DNA of 64,000 nucleotides from Edaphochlamys debaryana (taxonomy: Eukaryota > Chlorophyta > Chlorophyceae > Chlamydomonadales). The stretch is taken from NCBI GenBank assembly GCA_016858145.1, contig JAEHOE010000057.1, positions 186,001 to 250,000 of the forward strand. Direction: 5' to 3'. This document shows, piece after piece, positions 34,949-45,700 of this stretch. Below the pieces are notes generated by a model. That model saw only the letters and a program-made list of their open reading frames with translations, ran no database searches and had not been told where the DNA came from. Position 1 is the first letter of the stretch, and each line of letters starts with the position of its first letter. The translations under genes were made by a program, and so were the position numbers.

Positions 34949-35383
34949 ATGTTGCGGTATGTCGCACGTGTACCAAATGCTGCCGGCACACGGGGCAATG
35001 CGCAGGCCAACGTGCAGCAGGAGCTGCAGACGTTGGACGCAGCAGATACGCCCACTGCTCCTCACTGCCCGCATGACTGCCCGCATGAAACCCATGCAGC
35101 GGCCGCGCAACGATGCAGCTGCGGTCCGTCCAAAACGAGCCACGTAAGCCAAGCCCCACAAGAGAAGCGCCCTCGCCGCCAACTGCCCGAGACAGCATGT
35201 GTGACCAAGCCTCGACAAAAGGACAGGAAACGTGGCACCGGTGAGCATGTGTTAGGCCCACAGCCCTCATCATCCACGAAGAAACCACACCCAACGCTTC
35301 CCGTACCGGTAGTCTTAGCTGCCACGAGCGCCATACCGACACCTCTCCCTTCCCAGCGCGCCCGAAAGCGCACCAAGACGTAA
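34949..35383 (+). CDS. Hypothetical basic ORF
   Basis: ATG-initiated 144-codon frame. The second half is strongly basic (KRPRRQLPETACVTKPRQKD, and RARKRTKT at the stop). Cys/His pairs near the middle (HCPHDCPHETH) could be a degenerate metal-binding motif but fit no family I know. A slightly longer antisense frame overlaps (35062-35604), so chance is a real possibility. It could be a fragment of a mobile element. Confidence 0.2.
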   Translation: MLRYVARVPNAAGTRGNAQANVQQELQTLDAADTPTAPHCPHDCPHETHAAAAQRCSCGPSKTSHVSQAPQEKRPRRQLPETACVTKPRQKDRKRGTGEHVLGPQPSSSTKKPHPTLPVPVVLAATSAIPTPLPSQRARKRTKT

Positions 35384-36006
35384 CCAGCCTTCGTGTATCG
35401 TCCAACCGAGGGCGCGATATCGTCCGCACGTGCCTTCTTGTGCCGCGCGAGCACCCACAAGTCCCGACACCGGGCGCCAATGCATATCAAGGTTGGATGA
35501 AGCCCCCGCAAGCAAGCATGCCACAGCCGCCAATGCGGGCCACAGCCGCAGCGCAGAACGGCAAATGCAACGTAGCCCCTGCCCCTCTTGCCTTCACAGT
35601 CCAAGCGAGGTTGGTAGGCGCCCCTTCACCAAGGAGCACTCCTCTCGTGCACACGCCCCCAATCGGGCAGCAAACACCATAATCAGCACAGTCGCGCGCG
35701 GCCCTTTGAGCCATACCTCTGAACGTTGGCGTTACCCGGCGGCGTGCTAAAAAATATGACTCGTTCTCTGTCCGCGGCAGACCGCCAGACACATAGCGCT
35801 TGCTCACTGTGCCATGCCTGTTGCTGACAGTGCAGCGCGCAACCGATAGATCGGGACTGCAGGGCGGCGAGGCTGGGCAGCTCCGGGGCGGCCTCCAATT
35901 GCGGCCGCCCAGCTGACGTCAGCAGCCCCTGGCCCTGGCCCTGGTCCCGACCCAACGTCTCCGCGTCGCAATAAATGCACGTTGGCCCTTGCGCGAGCGG
36001 TCGCGC

Positions 36007-39000
36007 CTACGCCTTCCCGCTCTCAGCCGCCTCCGCCGTCGCGGCGTCGGCCGCCGGCGCCTCCCCGTTGGCCGGTGCCGCCGCCTTGGCGCTCTCGACC
36101 TCTGCCTGCGGCGGCAGAGCCTCCGGGGCGCCGCCCGCCGAGGGCGGTGCAGGCCCCTCCTTGGCTCCTCCACCGCCGCTCGTGCGCTGGGGCTCCGCCT
36201 GGCCGTCCGCCGCCTCCGGCTCCTCGTCCGCGTCTGCGTCCGCATCCTCACCCGACTCGTGCCCCTCCTCGCTCCTGCCCCCCTCCCCCGCACCCCCCTC
36301 CACCCCCGCACCCTCCGCACCCCCCTCCGCATCGCCCTCCGCCTCCTCCACCTCCTGCGCGCCCCCCTCGACCCCCTCGCCCTCGCCCTCCGCAGCCCCC
36401 TCCGCCCCCTCCCGGGCCCTGTCCCGGTCCCGGTTCTTGTCCTTGGAGGCCTTCCGGCGGCTGTTGAGCGCCGCAGCGATGGCCGCCTCCTCCTCGGGGG
36501 TGAGGGGGGCCAGGAGCTCGGGCAGGGGGTCGCCGCTGGTGGCCAGCACGCGGGCGGCGCGCTCGAACTCGCGGCGAAGGACCTGGGGTGGGGTGGGAAG
36601 GGGCGGGAGGCGGTGGCGGGAGGGGCGTTGGGGTGGTGAGGTGGAAGGGGTGGAGCATGGTGGCGGACCGGGGGAGGGGGGCGTTGATAGAGTGGGAGCG
36701 GGGACGGGGAGGAGGGCACTGCATGGGTAGGGAGGGGGGCCGGGCCGCCCTCTCCTTCCCGTTCCAGTTCTGCCTAACCTTGCCTCCCTGTGTGTACGGC
36801 GCACCTGTACGGCGGCCTTGTCAATCGTACGGCCCAGGTCGTGTGAGAGCTCGAAGGGGTCCTCGATGCACATGAGGTGCCGCTCGTTGCCCTGGGGGGT
36901 GGGGGTGGTAGACGGGTGGTGGGCGGGTGGGTGGGGGCCGAGGACGCAGCCCCCAGACCTTGGGCCCAGCGGCCCAGGGCAGGGGTGAAGGACAGAGGCG
37001 AGAGGCCTCCCAGCTAGCCCCTTCCTAGACGCGCTTCATTGCAGCCCCCAGACCAGCACCCGGCAGCCTAGGCAGGATGAATCGAACGAGCCCCGTTCGC
37101 TGCCCCCCTCCGCCTGGCCGTTCTGCTCCTCCTGCACCCGCTGACCGCCTCCCACCCCACCCCACCCCACCCGGCCGCACCCACCTGGCGCTTGGTCCAC
37201 TCCTTGGCTGTCTTGGTGAGGGTGCCCCCAGTGCGCACGCACACCACACCCCCGTTGTAGTCGTGGCGCCAGGCCCAGTGGTCGAAGAAAGCCACCAGCT
37301 GGGGGGGATGGGGTGGAGGGGGGGAAAAGGGGGCAGCCACGGGTTGGTGCCCCTCCCCTCGATTTGCCAATCTCAGCCCCGGCGCGGGCCTCCACCCAAC
37401 CGCGCCCGACCCCTTTCTTTCTCGTTCCTGGCCCTCCCTGCCCAGACATGCCCTGCCCTGTCCTCTTACCCCTGGCCCTGTGAGCCCACAGTGCAATGCT
37501 GTTCCTGACCTCCTGAGACTCTTTCCATCCACTCAGTGCCCGTGCCCCAGTGCCCGAGGGCAGCCCCGGCCCCAGGCCCTTCCTTTCCCTTCCCCCACCT
37601 GCCTCACCACAAGCCCCTCGGGGGCCCTGCCCCGTCCCGCGCTCCACCCCTCTCCTCTTCTCCTCTCCCCCCTCTCCCCGTCTCCCTCCTCGCCCCAACG
37701 CACCAGCTCCGCGACGGTCTCCGTGTTGGCCGCGCCGCTCCCCGCCAGCCCCTCCACGCATTCGTCGAAGGCGCAGCGCCAGGGCCCCACCGCCGCCTCG
37801 TAGGAGGGCGGCTCGCGCGCCTGCAGCACCGGCAGCACGGGCACCGGCTGGCGCTGCTGCAGCAGCCACACGCACAGCAGGACGTAGGCGTAGGAGGAGA
37901 GCGAGCCCCTGGGGTTGGCGGGAGTAGGGGGGTGGGGGTGGGGGGTGGGGAAAGGTTACACTGGCGCCCCGCACGCCGCCCCGCCGGCAACCCACCCTCC
38001 CTTTCCCTGGCCTCCAAAGCAGCCCGTACGGCAACACATGCGCCCCCGCACCTGTACGCGTCGTTGACGCCCCGGGTGCGCGCCCAGTGCTTGACGAGGC
38101 GGGCCAGGCGGGGCAGGCGGGGGTCGACGGCGGCGTAGGTAGCCAGCAGGTGCGTGTTGTGCAGGGCCAGCAGGTTGTTGACGGTCACGTCCACACGCGT
38201 CTGTGGCGGTGGGGGGCGGGGGATGGGGGGTGAAGACGGGATATCAGAGGTGTGCTGGGGTCAGTCCGGACGGCATCCGAGGGGGTGGCAGCGGTGTGTG
38301 GGATGCAGGACTGCCTGGGAGCAGGCAGGATCAAAGGGGTTCGGATGAGGAGACGAGTGCAGTCGCCTCGTTCTTGGAGTGTCGTAACGACACGGCAGGC
38401 GGCCACGCGACGTGCTCCCCCCTCCTCTCCCTGCCTCATTCCCCCCAAGGCCCAGCCCCACCTTGGTCTCTGACACCGTCAGCTTAACGAGCGGCGTGCG
38501 GGCCTTGGGCAGCGCTGAGACGCACTCCACCGGCAGGGGGGGCCTGGGCGCCGCCTCCCCCGCCCCCGCCTCCGCCACCCCCGCCTTGCCGTCCGCGGCT
38601 GGGCCCTCCTTGGCCTCAGCAGTGGTGCTGGGCGCTTCGCTATCCGCGGCCTTGCCGTTTGCCTCGGGCTTGACTGTGCTGGATGCCGCCTCAGGCTCAG
38701 CAGCCGCAGCCGCAGCTGCTCCCTTCGATGCACCGCCCGCCTCGCCAGCCGCAGCCCCCGCCCCCGGTTCTGCTTCCCCGGGCTCAGCCTCGGCCCCCGC
38801 CTCGCCCTCCGGCTTGCCGGCCCCGTCCGCCTGGGCCTCGGCCTTGGGCCCACCGCGGGCCCCGCCGGGCCCGGTGCCGGGCGGCGGCGCGCCCAGCATC
38901 TCGCCGAGCTCCGAAACCAACGCTGCCTTGACGGAGTGGTCGTCCCACTCCGTCCCCGGTACCTCGAGCGTTACGTCCATGGCATTGGCTCCAGCCAGGC

Positions 39001-42000
39001 TCAGGCCGTTGGCTGCCGAGCCTGCGTGGCGGCGGTTAGGGAGAGAAGGGAGTGGTAGGGCGGGGGCCCGGGAGAGCAAGAGAGGGAGCCATGGAGGGTT
39101 CCGTGCAGGGCCGTGGAGAGACGCGCGCGCAAGCCCCAGCCGTGCTGGACCCCGTAAGCTCTACCGCACATATCGCGGGTCATCCCGCCCAGAGTCCTGC
39201 AAACACAGACCCTCTGGCGACGTCTCCCTGCCCCAGCTCCCTCCCACCCTCCCCTACTCCGCCCCCGCCTCCACCCTCCCCTTCCTCGCTTTCGCGCTCC
39301 CCCCCGCCCCTCGCTCACCAAACAGATGCACCTTCACGTCCGGCCAGCGCTCCCCCACCAGCCCCTTGACCACCCCCAGCGCCCGCTGGTAGGCCGCAAG
39401 CTCGTCCTCCGCGGGCGTCAGGCGCTCGTCCAAGGCCTTAAGTTGCTCGTCCAGTGCCGCCACGTCAGCGGCGCAGGCGGCGACCGCGGTGGGCGCCCGG
39501 GAGTTGCCGGGTCTGCGTGCAGCGAAGTGAGGGGGCAGTCGGGTAAACAGAGGTGGAGAATGGATGCTAGAGGGCACCAGAGGTGGCCAGGCCAGACAAA
39601 AGTGGCTGACCAACATTAATACGTGACATGGTCGAGCTCCTAATTCTGAGCGGCCACCATGCTTGCATGCAAGAATACGTCCTGTAAACAGCGCCCCGAC
39701 CGATCCTGAGCTTACTTGCGTTCCCGCTGTTCCGAACGGCCCTTGTCCTTGTCTCGGGCGGTACGGCCCCGCCCGCCGGCAGGGCTGTCACGCGCCGAGC
39801 CCATACCCGCCGCCATCGCCGCCGCGCCCTCCACGGCAGCCGACGCCGCCGCGGCCGCGGCGGCACCCCGCGCCGCAATGCCGCCCTTGCCCATATGCCC
39901 GCCCTTGCCGTACGGCCGCCCGGGGTTGCCGTACTGCCCGTGCCCGCCGTACATGCCCATGCCGTACGGGCCCGCGCCGTATGGCCCGGCACCGTACGCC
40001 CCAGGCATGCCGTGCGGGTGGTGCGGATAGGCGCCCATGGGGAACCCGCCCATGCCTGGCGCCATGGGGTAACCGCCGGGCGCCATTCCGTGGTGCCCGT
40101 GGGCGAAGTGGGGCATGCCTCCCATGCCCATGCCCGCATGCATGCCCATGGGCCCGATGGGCCCGTGCGGGCCCATCATGATGGGCCCGGGTGGGCCCAT
40201 GGCCGGGTGGTGGCCATGCGGCGCGTGGTGGCCGTGGCTGTGCGCGTGGTGGGCCTCCATGCCGCGTGGGGAGTTGACCAAGCCGGGTCCCATCATCTGC
40301 AAAAGTGTAAGGCACGGAGAGGGCGATCGCACGCTTAGAAGCAGGGAGTGGGCCACAACGGGCACAGCAGCTGGTGAGCAGCGACGCGCGTAGCATCGTG
40401 CAGGAAGCAACGACTGACGCAAGGAAGTACGCGGGATCATCAAGACAAGGCAGTGCCTGGGAGCCGAAGCGATGCTCACCGGTGGTACGACCATGCCCCC
40501 CGGCATCATGAAGTACGCCCCGGGGTGCATGTGCGCCATGCCGTACGGCCCGGCGCCTGCCGTACCGTCGTGCGCGCCAGCCGCCGCGTGGGCACCGGCG
40601 CCAGTGCCGCTTCCCGCCTGCCCGCCCGCCGCTGCATAGGAGCCGGGCGGGTTTCCGCTGGACCCGCCCGACTGCAGCCCGCTGGCGTGCTGGGCGTGGC
40701 CGTTGTTGCCGTGGGCCTGTTGGGCCCCAGCGCCGGGCCCGGCTTGGCCGCCCTTGGACCCGGAACCGCCCTTGTGGCCCGCAGCAGTAGCCGCAGCGGC
40801 GGCCGACTGCCCTGGCGTCAGCTGCGCCTGCGGCTGCAGAGCGGCGCCCGCGCCACCACCGCCGCCGCGAGCCGCGGCGGAGCCGGGCTCCGTGGTGTGC
40901 CCGCCCGGGGCCGCGGCCCCAGCGGCGCCGGCGGCCCCAGCAACGGGGCCGCTGCCAGCGCTGCGGCTGCCGCGCCAGCCCGGGCTTCCCTGCGGCCCGC
41001 CCTGGGCGTTGCCCCCGTGTGGTCCCGCACCGCCCCCGCTGGCCCTACCGGGCCCGCTGCCTGCGCCGCCGGGCCCCGGGTGAGGGTGCCCACCCATGCC
41101 CGAGTTTCCGCCCTGCCCGGGGCTTGCCCCCGGCTGCATCATGTAGTACGGCCCGCCGGAGTTGTAGGCCGGAGAGCCGGGGCCGTGGGCCTGGGTGCCC
41201 GGGTGGTGGCCGCGGTGTGGGCCCGCATGGGGCCCGGTGGGCTGCATGCCCTGGTACGGGCCGCCGCTGCCGGGAGAGCCGTCGGACCCGTGCGGGTGCC
41301 GGGGGTGGTGCCCGCCCCGGCCGCCGTAGCCGTCTGCATGGCTGGGGGGTTGGCCGCGGCCGCGGCCCCGGCCGCCGCTGCTGTCGTGGCCGCTCGAGGG
41401 CGATTCCTTGCGAGCAGGCGAGCCGCGGCCGGCCGTGTAGTTGTCCACGGCCGCCCGGAAGGCCTGCGAGGTTGCTGAGGTGGGGGTCGGCAGACTGTGG
41501 ACGCCGCCCGGCAGCAAGGATGGTGAGGGAAGGATTAAGCTGTCGCCGGGGGATATGATGAGTGCCGGGTGCGGGACGCCGGGAGCTGGAGAGTCGCCAG
41601 CGCCAGCTCCACCGGTGCCGGGCGGCACCGGCTGCCCGTCAGCGCCCAGCGCCTTGCCGAGGGCCTTGCTGAGCACCGCAGAAGGCTGAGGCGTCGCCAG
41701 CAGGCCGTGGGGCAGCAGGTCGCTGGGCGCGTTTGCGAACGAGGACATGTTGCCGGACGGCATCCTGCCCTGCAGGCTTCCGGGGTAGAACTCAGGCGGC
41801 TGACTCCCTATTGCCCATGCCGTCGGGAAAGCGCTGAAAGGTGTTGGGTTCGCTTGGGGATGCTGCGACGTGCTCAGAGCGGGGGACCGCTTGCTGCCTT
41901 CCGGAGTGCCCTCCGGAGCGCCCCCATCTCTGCTGATTGAGCTCGGCGAGCTCTGTCGCACGGGGGTGCCAGCCTGGGCGCCAGCGGCCCCGTCCTCTGT

Positions 42001-42015
42001 CGAGTTGGACCACAT
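36007..42015 (-). CDS. URT1-like terminal uridylyltransferase (nucleotidyltransferase + PAP-associated domain)
   Basis: Nine minus-strand exons: 42015-40480, 40296-39716, 39512-39319, 39021-38462, 38200-38052, 37908-37704, 37298-37185, 36891-36805, 36582-36007; all phases agree, ~1333 aa. Residues 1-~700 are a low-complexity region rich in Gly, Pro, His, Met and Ala. A coiled helix ([20 protein letters not shown]) precedes the catalytic domain: [20 protein letters not shown] then [36 protein letters not shown]. The central and PAP-associated parts follow: [63 protein letters not shown]. These match plant URT1-type enzymes that add uridines to mRNA 3' ends. The Dh[DE]h motif reads AMDV: the first catalytic Asp is Ala. 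An acidic Ala/Glu tail ends the protein. Start ATG 42015 is the first in frame; TTG lies further up. Confidence 0.85.
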
Positions 42016-42773
42016 TTCGGAGAGGTCTCGGGTCTCAGCTAGGTTGTTGCTACCTCTGGAGTTGCTGTTACTGTCACTAATTAGGCGTCGCTCACAGTAC
42101 GTCGGCAAGGAAGCTCTCCGGACGAGGAGCCCCAGAGTTTGGTCAACACCAACGAGCCCACCGCTTTTGCTTCCGCATTCTTCCGCCCAGTGAAGCTATT
42201 CGCTGCGTGGCTGAGGCACGATAGGAGGCAGAGTCGAGCGGCTTTGCGCCCTTTGGCGCCAACGAGCCTAGCAACCGTCAGCAGCGAAAGTATGTGACGC
42301 TGTGTGTACGCGGCTATGTGTGGCGAGGTGGCGTGGGGTGGAGTCTGGGGGGATACGGTCAGATGTCGCGGGCATCGCGGTTGCCGTGTTCGGGTGGTGC
42401 TGCCCACGCAAGGCGTCCAGGGCTTGCACAGGAGCTCTCTGCGTTCGGTTCCGCAAGGCGAACCTGGGGGCCACCGCTATTCGATTTCCCGCCAGCCCTC
42501 GTGCAGACCGTTACAACATGCTCGACATGCTCTTCAGCAGAGGCGGCGCACTGATCATACGTATGTCAAGGCTGTAGAGCATCAGGCATCCCGCTGGTCG
42601 GTGCCGCGAGGAGGGCCTGCTGAGCGTGCAGCGCCTCAGCCCCGCCCTCGGTCTTGCAGCTTCTTCGCAAGTGGGATGGCCCAGTTCCAAGTAAACATCT
42701 AGTCGCAAAGGCCGGGGCAAGAAACAAGGCCGTGGAGGGACCCATCCAGCTGGGGCAATCTCCTTTCTGAGCA
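42016..42773. promoter_or_regulatory. Divergent promoter region between the TUTase and SHPRH-like genes
   Basis: The two genes diverge with 758 bases between their start codons. No coding sequence fits either gene here, so the interval should hold both 5' UTRs and a shared or back-to-back promoter. I could not identify specific elements. Confidence 0.5.
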
Positions 42774-45700
42774 ATGGACCCCGCCGTCCAGCAGCTTGTG
42801 GAGGTGCTCGGATGCCCTCGTGCTCGAGCGGAGCAGCTGCTGCGTGACGCCGGCGACGTGAGCACTGCCATAGCGGCGCACTTCGCTGCTCCGGCACCCG
42901 CGCAGCAGGCCGGCGCGTCTTCCGGCCTGTCCAGCCTCCGCTCCATCCTGGGTCCTGAGCCACCCGACGCCCAGCTCAACGAGCTGCTACGCCGGTAAGC
43001 AAGCGCTCCTACAGGGCGTTGGCTTGGGGGGCGGGTGCAGCAAAAGGCCGTGTGCCCACGCACGCCGTGCCCCCCCCCCTCCAACCGCACCCACACACCT
43101 CCCCTCCCGTTCTTATGGACGTGTCGTCCCCAGATGCCGCGGAGACGTGCAGGCGGCTGTGGAGCTATACCTCGACGACCCCTCGGCGGGTCGGCCGGCG
43201 GCTGGCGCTGGCGGGGGGCGAGCCCCGCAGGGCCGAGGTAGGAGGCCCAGGCGGCGTTGTAGGGGATTGTATTGGGGACTGCGAAGGCGGCAATCTTGGG
43301 TTTGGGTGGGCGGGTATTTGGTTGGGGGTGGGATCCACACGGAGGGCTCGGTTTCACCCGACCCAGATTGCCTAGACTCGGCATTTACCCATCTATCTTG
43401 CTCTGTCGGTTCCAGGTGGCGGAGGAAGCGTCAACCTAGTAAGCAGTAGCAGCAGCAGCGACGACGAGGGTGGGGCTGGCGGCGCGCGTGTCAGTGAGAC
43501 AAGGAGGGGATCATCCCGATCCGGCATGGGTAGGGGCAGGGGCAGGACACCGGCCCGCGGGCGCGGGGGTGCAGCTGCCGCCGCCGCCGCTGGCGCCGCC
43601 GCCCCTGGAAGCGGTGCTGCTGCCGCCGCCGCAGGCGCCAGCGGCGGCGGCAGCGGAGCAGGCGGCGGCGGCGGCGGAGCGGGTGGTGCCTCACCTGACG
43701 GCCAGGGCCGGGGCAGCGGCGCGGCGGCGGCAGCCGCGATGGCCCGAGGACCCGGTGCCCAGGCACCGGCGCCTGCCCCGGCCGGCCGGGCTGTCGCCGC
43801 GGGGCAGAGTGGTGGGGCCGGGGCCGGCGGCAGCGGCGCTGCCGGGGCCGGCGGCTCTCGCCCGCCGAGAGCTGCCGCCGCGGCCGCCCCGGCGGCGGCT
43901 GCGGCGGCCCAGCCGACCCAGATCGAAGCGCGGGGACGCGGGGCTGGCGGCCGCTTCAGCGGCGCCGCTGCCGGGGCCGGTGCAGGGGCGGGCCCCAGCA
44001 CCGCAGGGGCGGGGCCCAGCGGTGCGGGGGCAGGGCCCAGCAACGCAGGGGCGGGCCCGGGTCCGGGCCCGGCGGCAGTGGCGGCAGCGGCGGCTGGGGC
44101 TGGGGCTGGGGCTGCGGAGCGGCCGGCAGCGGCCACGGCGCTGCTGGACGGTGCTGTGCTGGCGGAGCGGAAGGTGGGGGAAGCTGGGGGCGTTGACCGG
44201 CGTTGACCTTGGCCAGAGGCAGCTGGGCAGGGACAGGGGCTGTTGTGATGCAGGGCGCAGTGAGGGCGGGAGGGCTCCGGGGCCTGCCAAGCGGGGGCCC
44301 GAGTCCCGGCTTCAGGGCTGCAAACTTTTGCGCATCTGACCCCCGAGGTACCACCGCACTGCCCCGCCTGCCCTGTGGTGCCCTACTGGCACAACTTGTC
44401 TCTTCCCACTCAGCTTTGAAGTCTCCCGCCTGCCCGCCCACTCCCGGCCACCCTGCCACACCCCCTCCCGCGCCTCCGCAGCGGACCCAGGGCCCCTACC
44501 CCGTGCCGCCGCTGCTGCCCCTGCCCGACCGCCGCCGCCCCGACGGCTCGCTGTGGGTGGACACCGCCGACGACCTGCCGCACGGCCGCGCGCCGCCGCC
44601 GCCCGCCGCCGCCGCGCTGCTGTCCGGGGGGCCGCTGCGGCTGGGCGAGGCGGCCTTTGCGCTGGTGCCGCCCTCGCAGGAGCAGGGGGAGCTCCTGGTC
44701 ATGGCGGCAGAGTGGCTGGAGCAGGTGGGTGTATATGGGGGGGCCGGGGGGGGGGTATTAAGTGGGATGCGGGACTTGTGCGAGGGCGGCAGAGTGGCGG
44801 TGGGGAGTGCGAGCGTGGGGTCCGCGGTAGGGAGGACGTCCATGGCCCTGCATGGCGGCGGAGTGGATGGCAGGGCAGCAGAGGGGCTGGAACAGGCGAC
44901 GGCGGGCGTGTCGGCAGGGGCTTGGCAGGGTGGAGCGGTGCGGCGGAGCGGCCGTCCCTGACGGTTGTGGCAGGCTCGAGCGTCTGCTCCATTGGCACCC
45001 CACTCCAGCCCTCACTTTCCCCCCCTGCTGCCCCACCCTGCCCTCCCCCCTTGACCCCAGGGCAAGCTGCGCGCCGCCCTCCCCGACCGCTCCGATTGCG
45101 ACTCCGGCTCAAGCCCCTCTGAGCCGGGCCTGTCCTGGGAGGTGGAGCGGGTGCCGGGGCGCTGGGTGCCGGCGCCGGGGGGCCGCGGCACGGTGCTGCA
45201 GGGCGGCGGCCGGCGCCTGGCGCTGCACGTCAGCGACGAGGCCTTCCTCAAGGCGGCGGCCAAGCGCTTCCCGGTGAGGCGGGCTAACTTATGTGGGCGG
45301 CGAACCTGTGCAGCCCACCTGCTCACTGGGGACCCAAAACCGCGGCCACCTCCGCTCATCTTACCCGTTTCACACACCCCAAGCCCCGCCTCTCGTTCCT
45401 AAGACCCAAACCCCCGCCCCCTGCCCCTTTCAGGAGCTGGTCAAGCCCCACCTGGACGGCCACGTGACCGTCCCCGCCTCGGACCCACGTGGGCCCCACG
45501 AGGGCCGCCGCATGGCCACCGGCTTCCGCGTGGGCCCGGGCGGCCGCCTGTTCCCCGTGGCCCGCTCCGACTACTACGCCCTGGAGTCGGTGCGGCGGGC
45601 GCTGCTGCTGGCGACCACGGAGCTGGGGTCGCCGTTGGAAAGGCTGCTGAGGGAGGCCAGGGAGGAGCGGTTCGACGAGGTGAGGGGTGGGGGGGGGGCT

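Larger units (their letters stand above)
34140..36006. other. Region between the chitinase-like and TUTase genes
   Basis: Holds the second dispersed repeat (34266-34553) and one uncertain open frame (34949-35383). Composition is less GC-rich than the genes. The right end is the 3' UTR of the minus-strand TUTase, in which I saw no TGTAA. Confidence 0.45.

Noticed and set aside
35919..36730. Long plus- and minus-strand frames antisense or alternate to the last TUTase exon
   Set aside because: High-GC shadow frames of the acidic Ala/Glu C-terminal exon; composition-driven with no motif.
43393..44459. Long Ala/Pro frames on the minus strand opposite SHPRH exon 3
   Set aside because: Reverse complement of an Ala/Gly linker; GC composition alone keeps all frames open.
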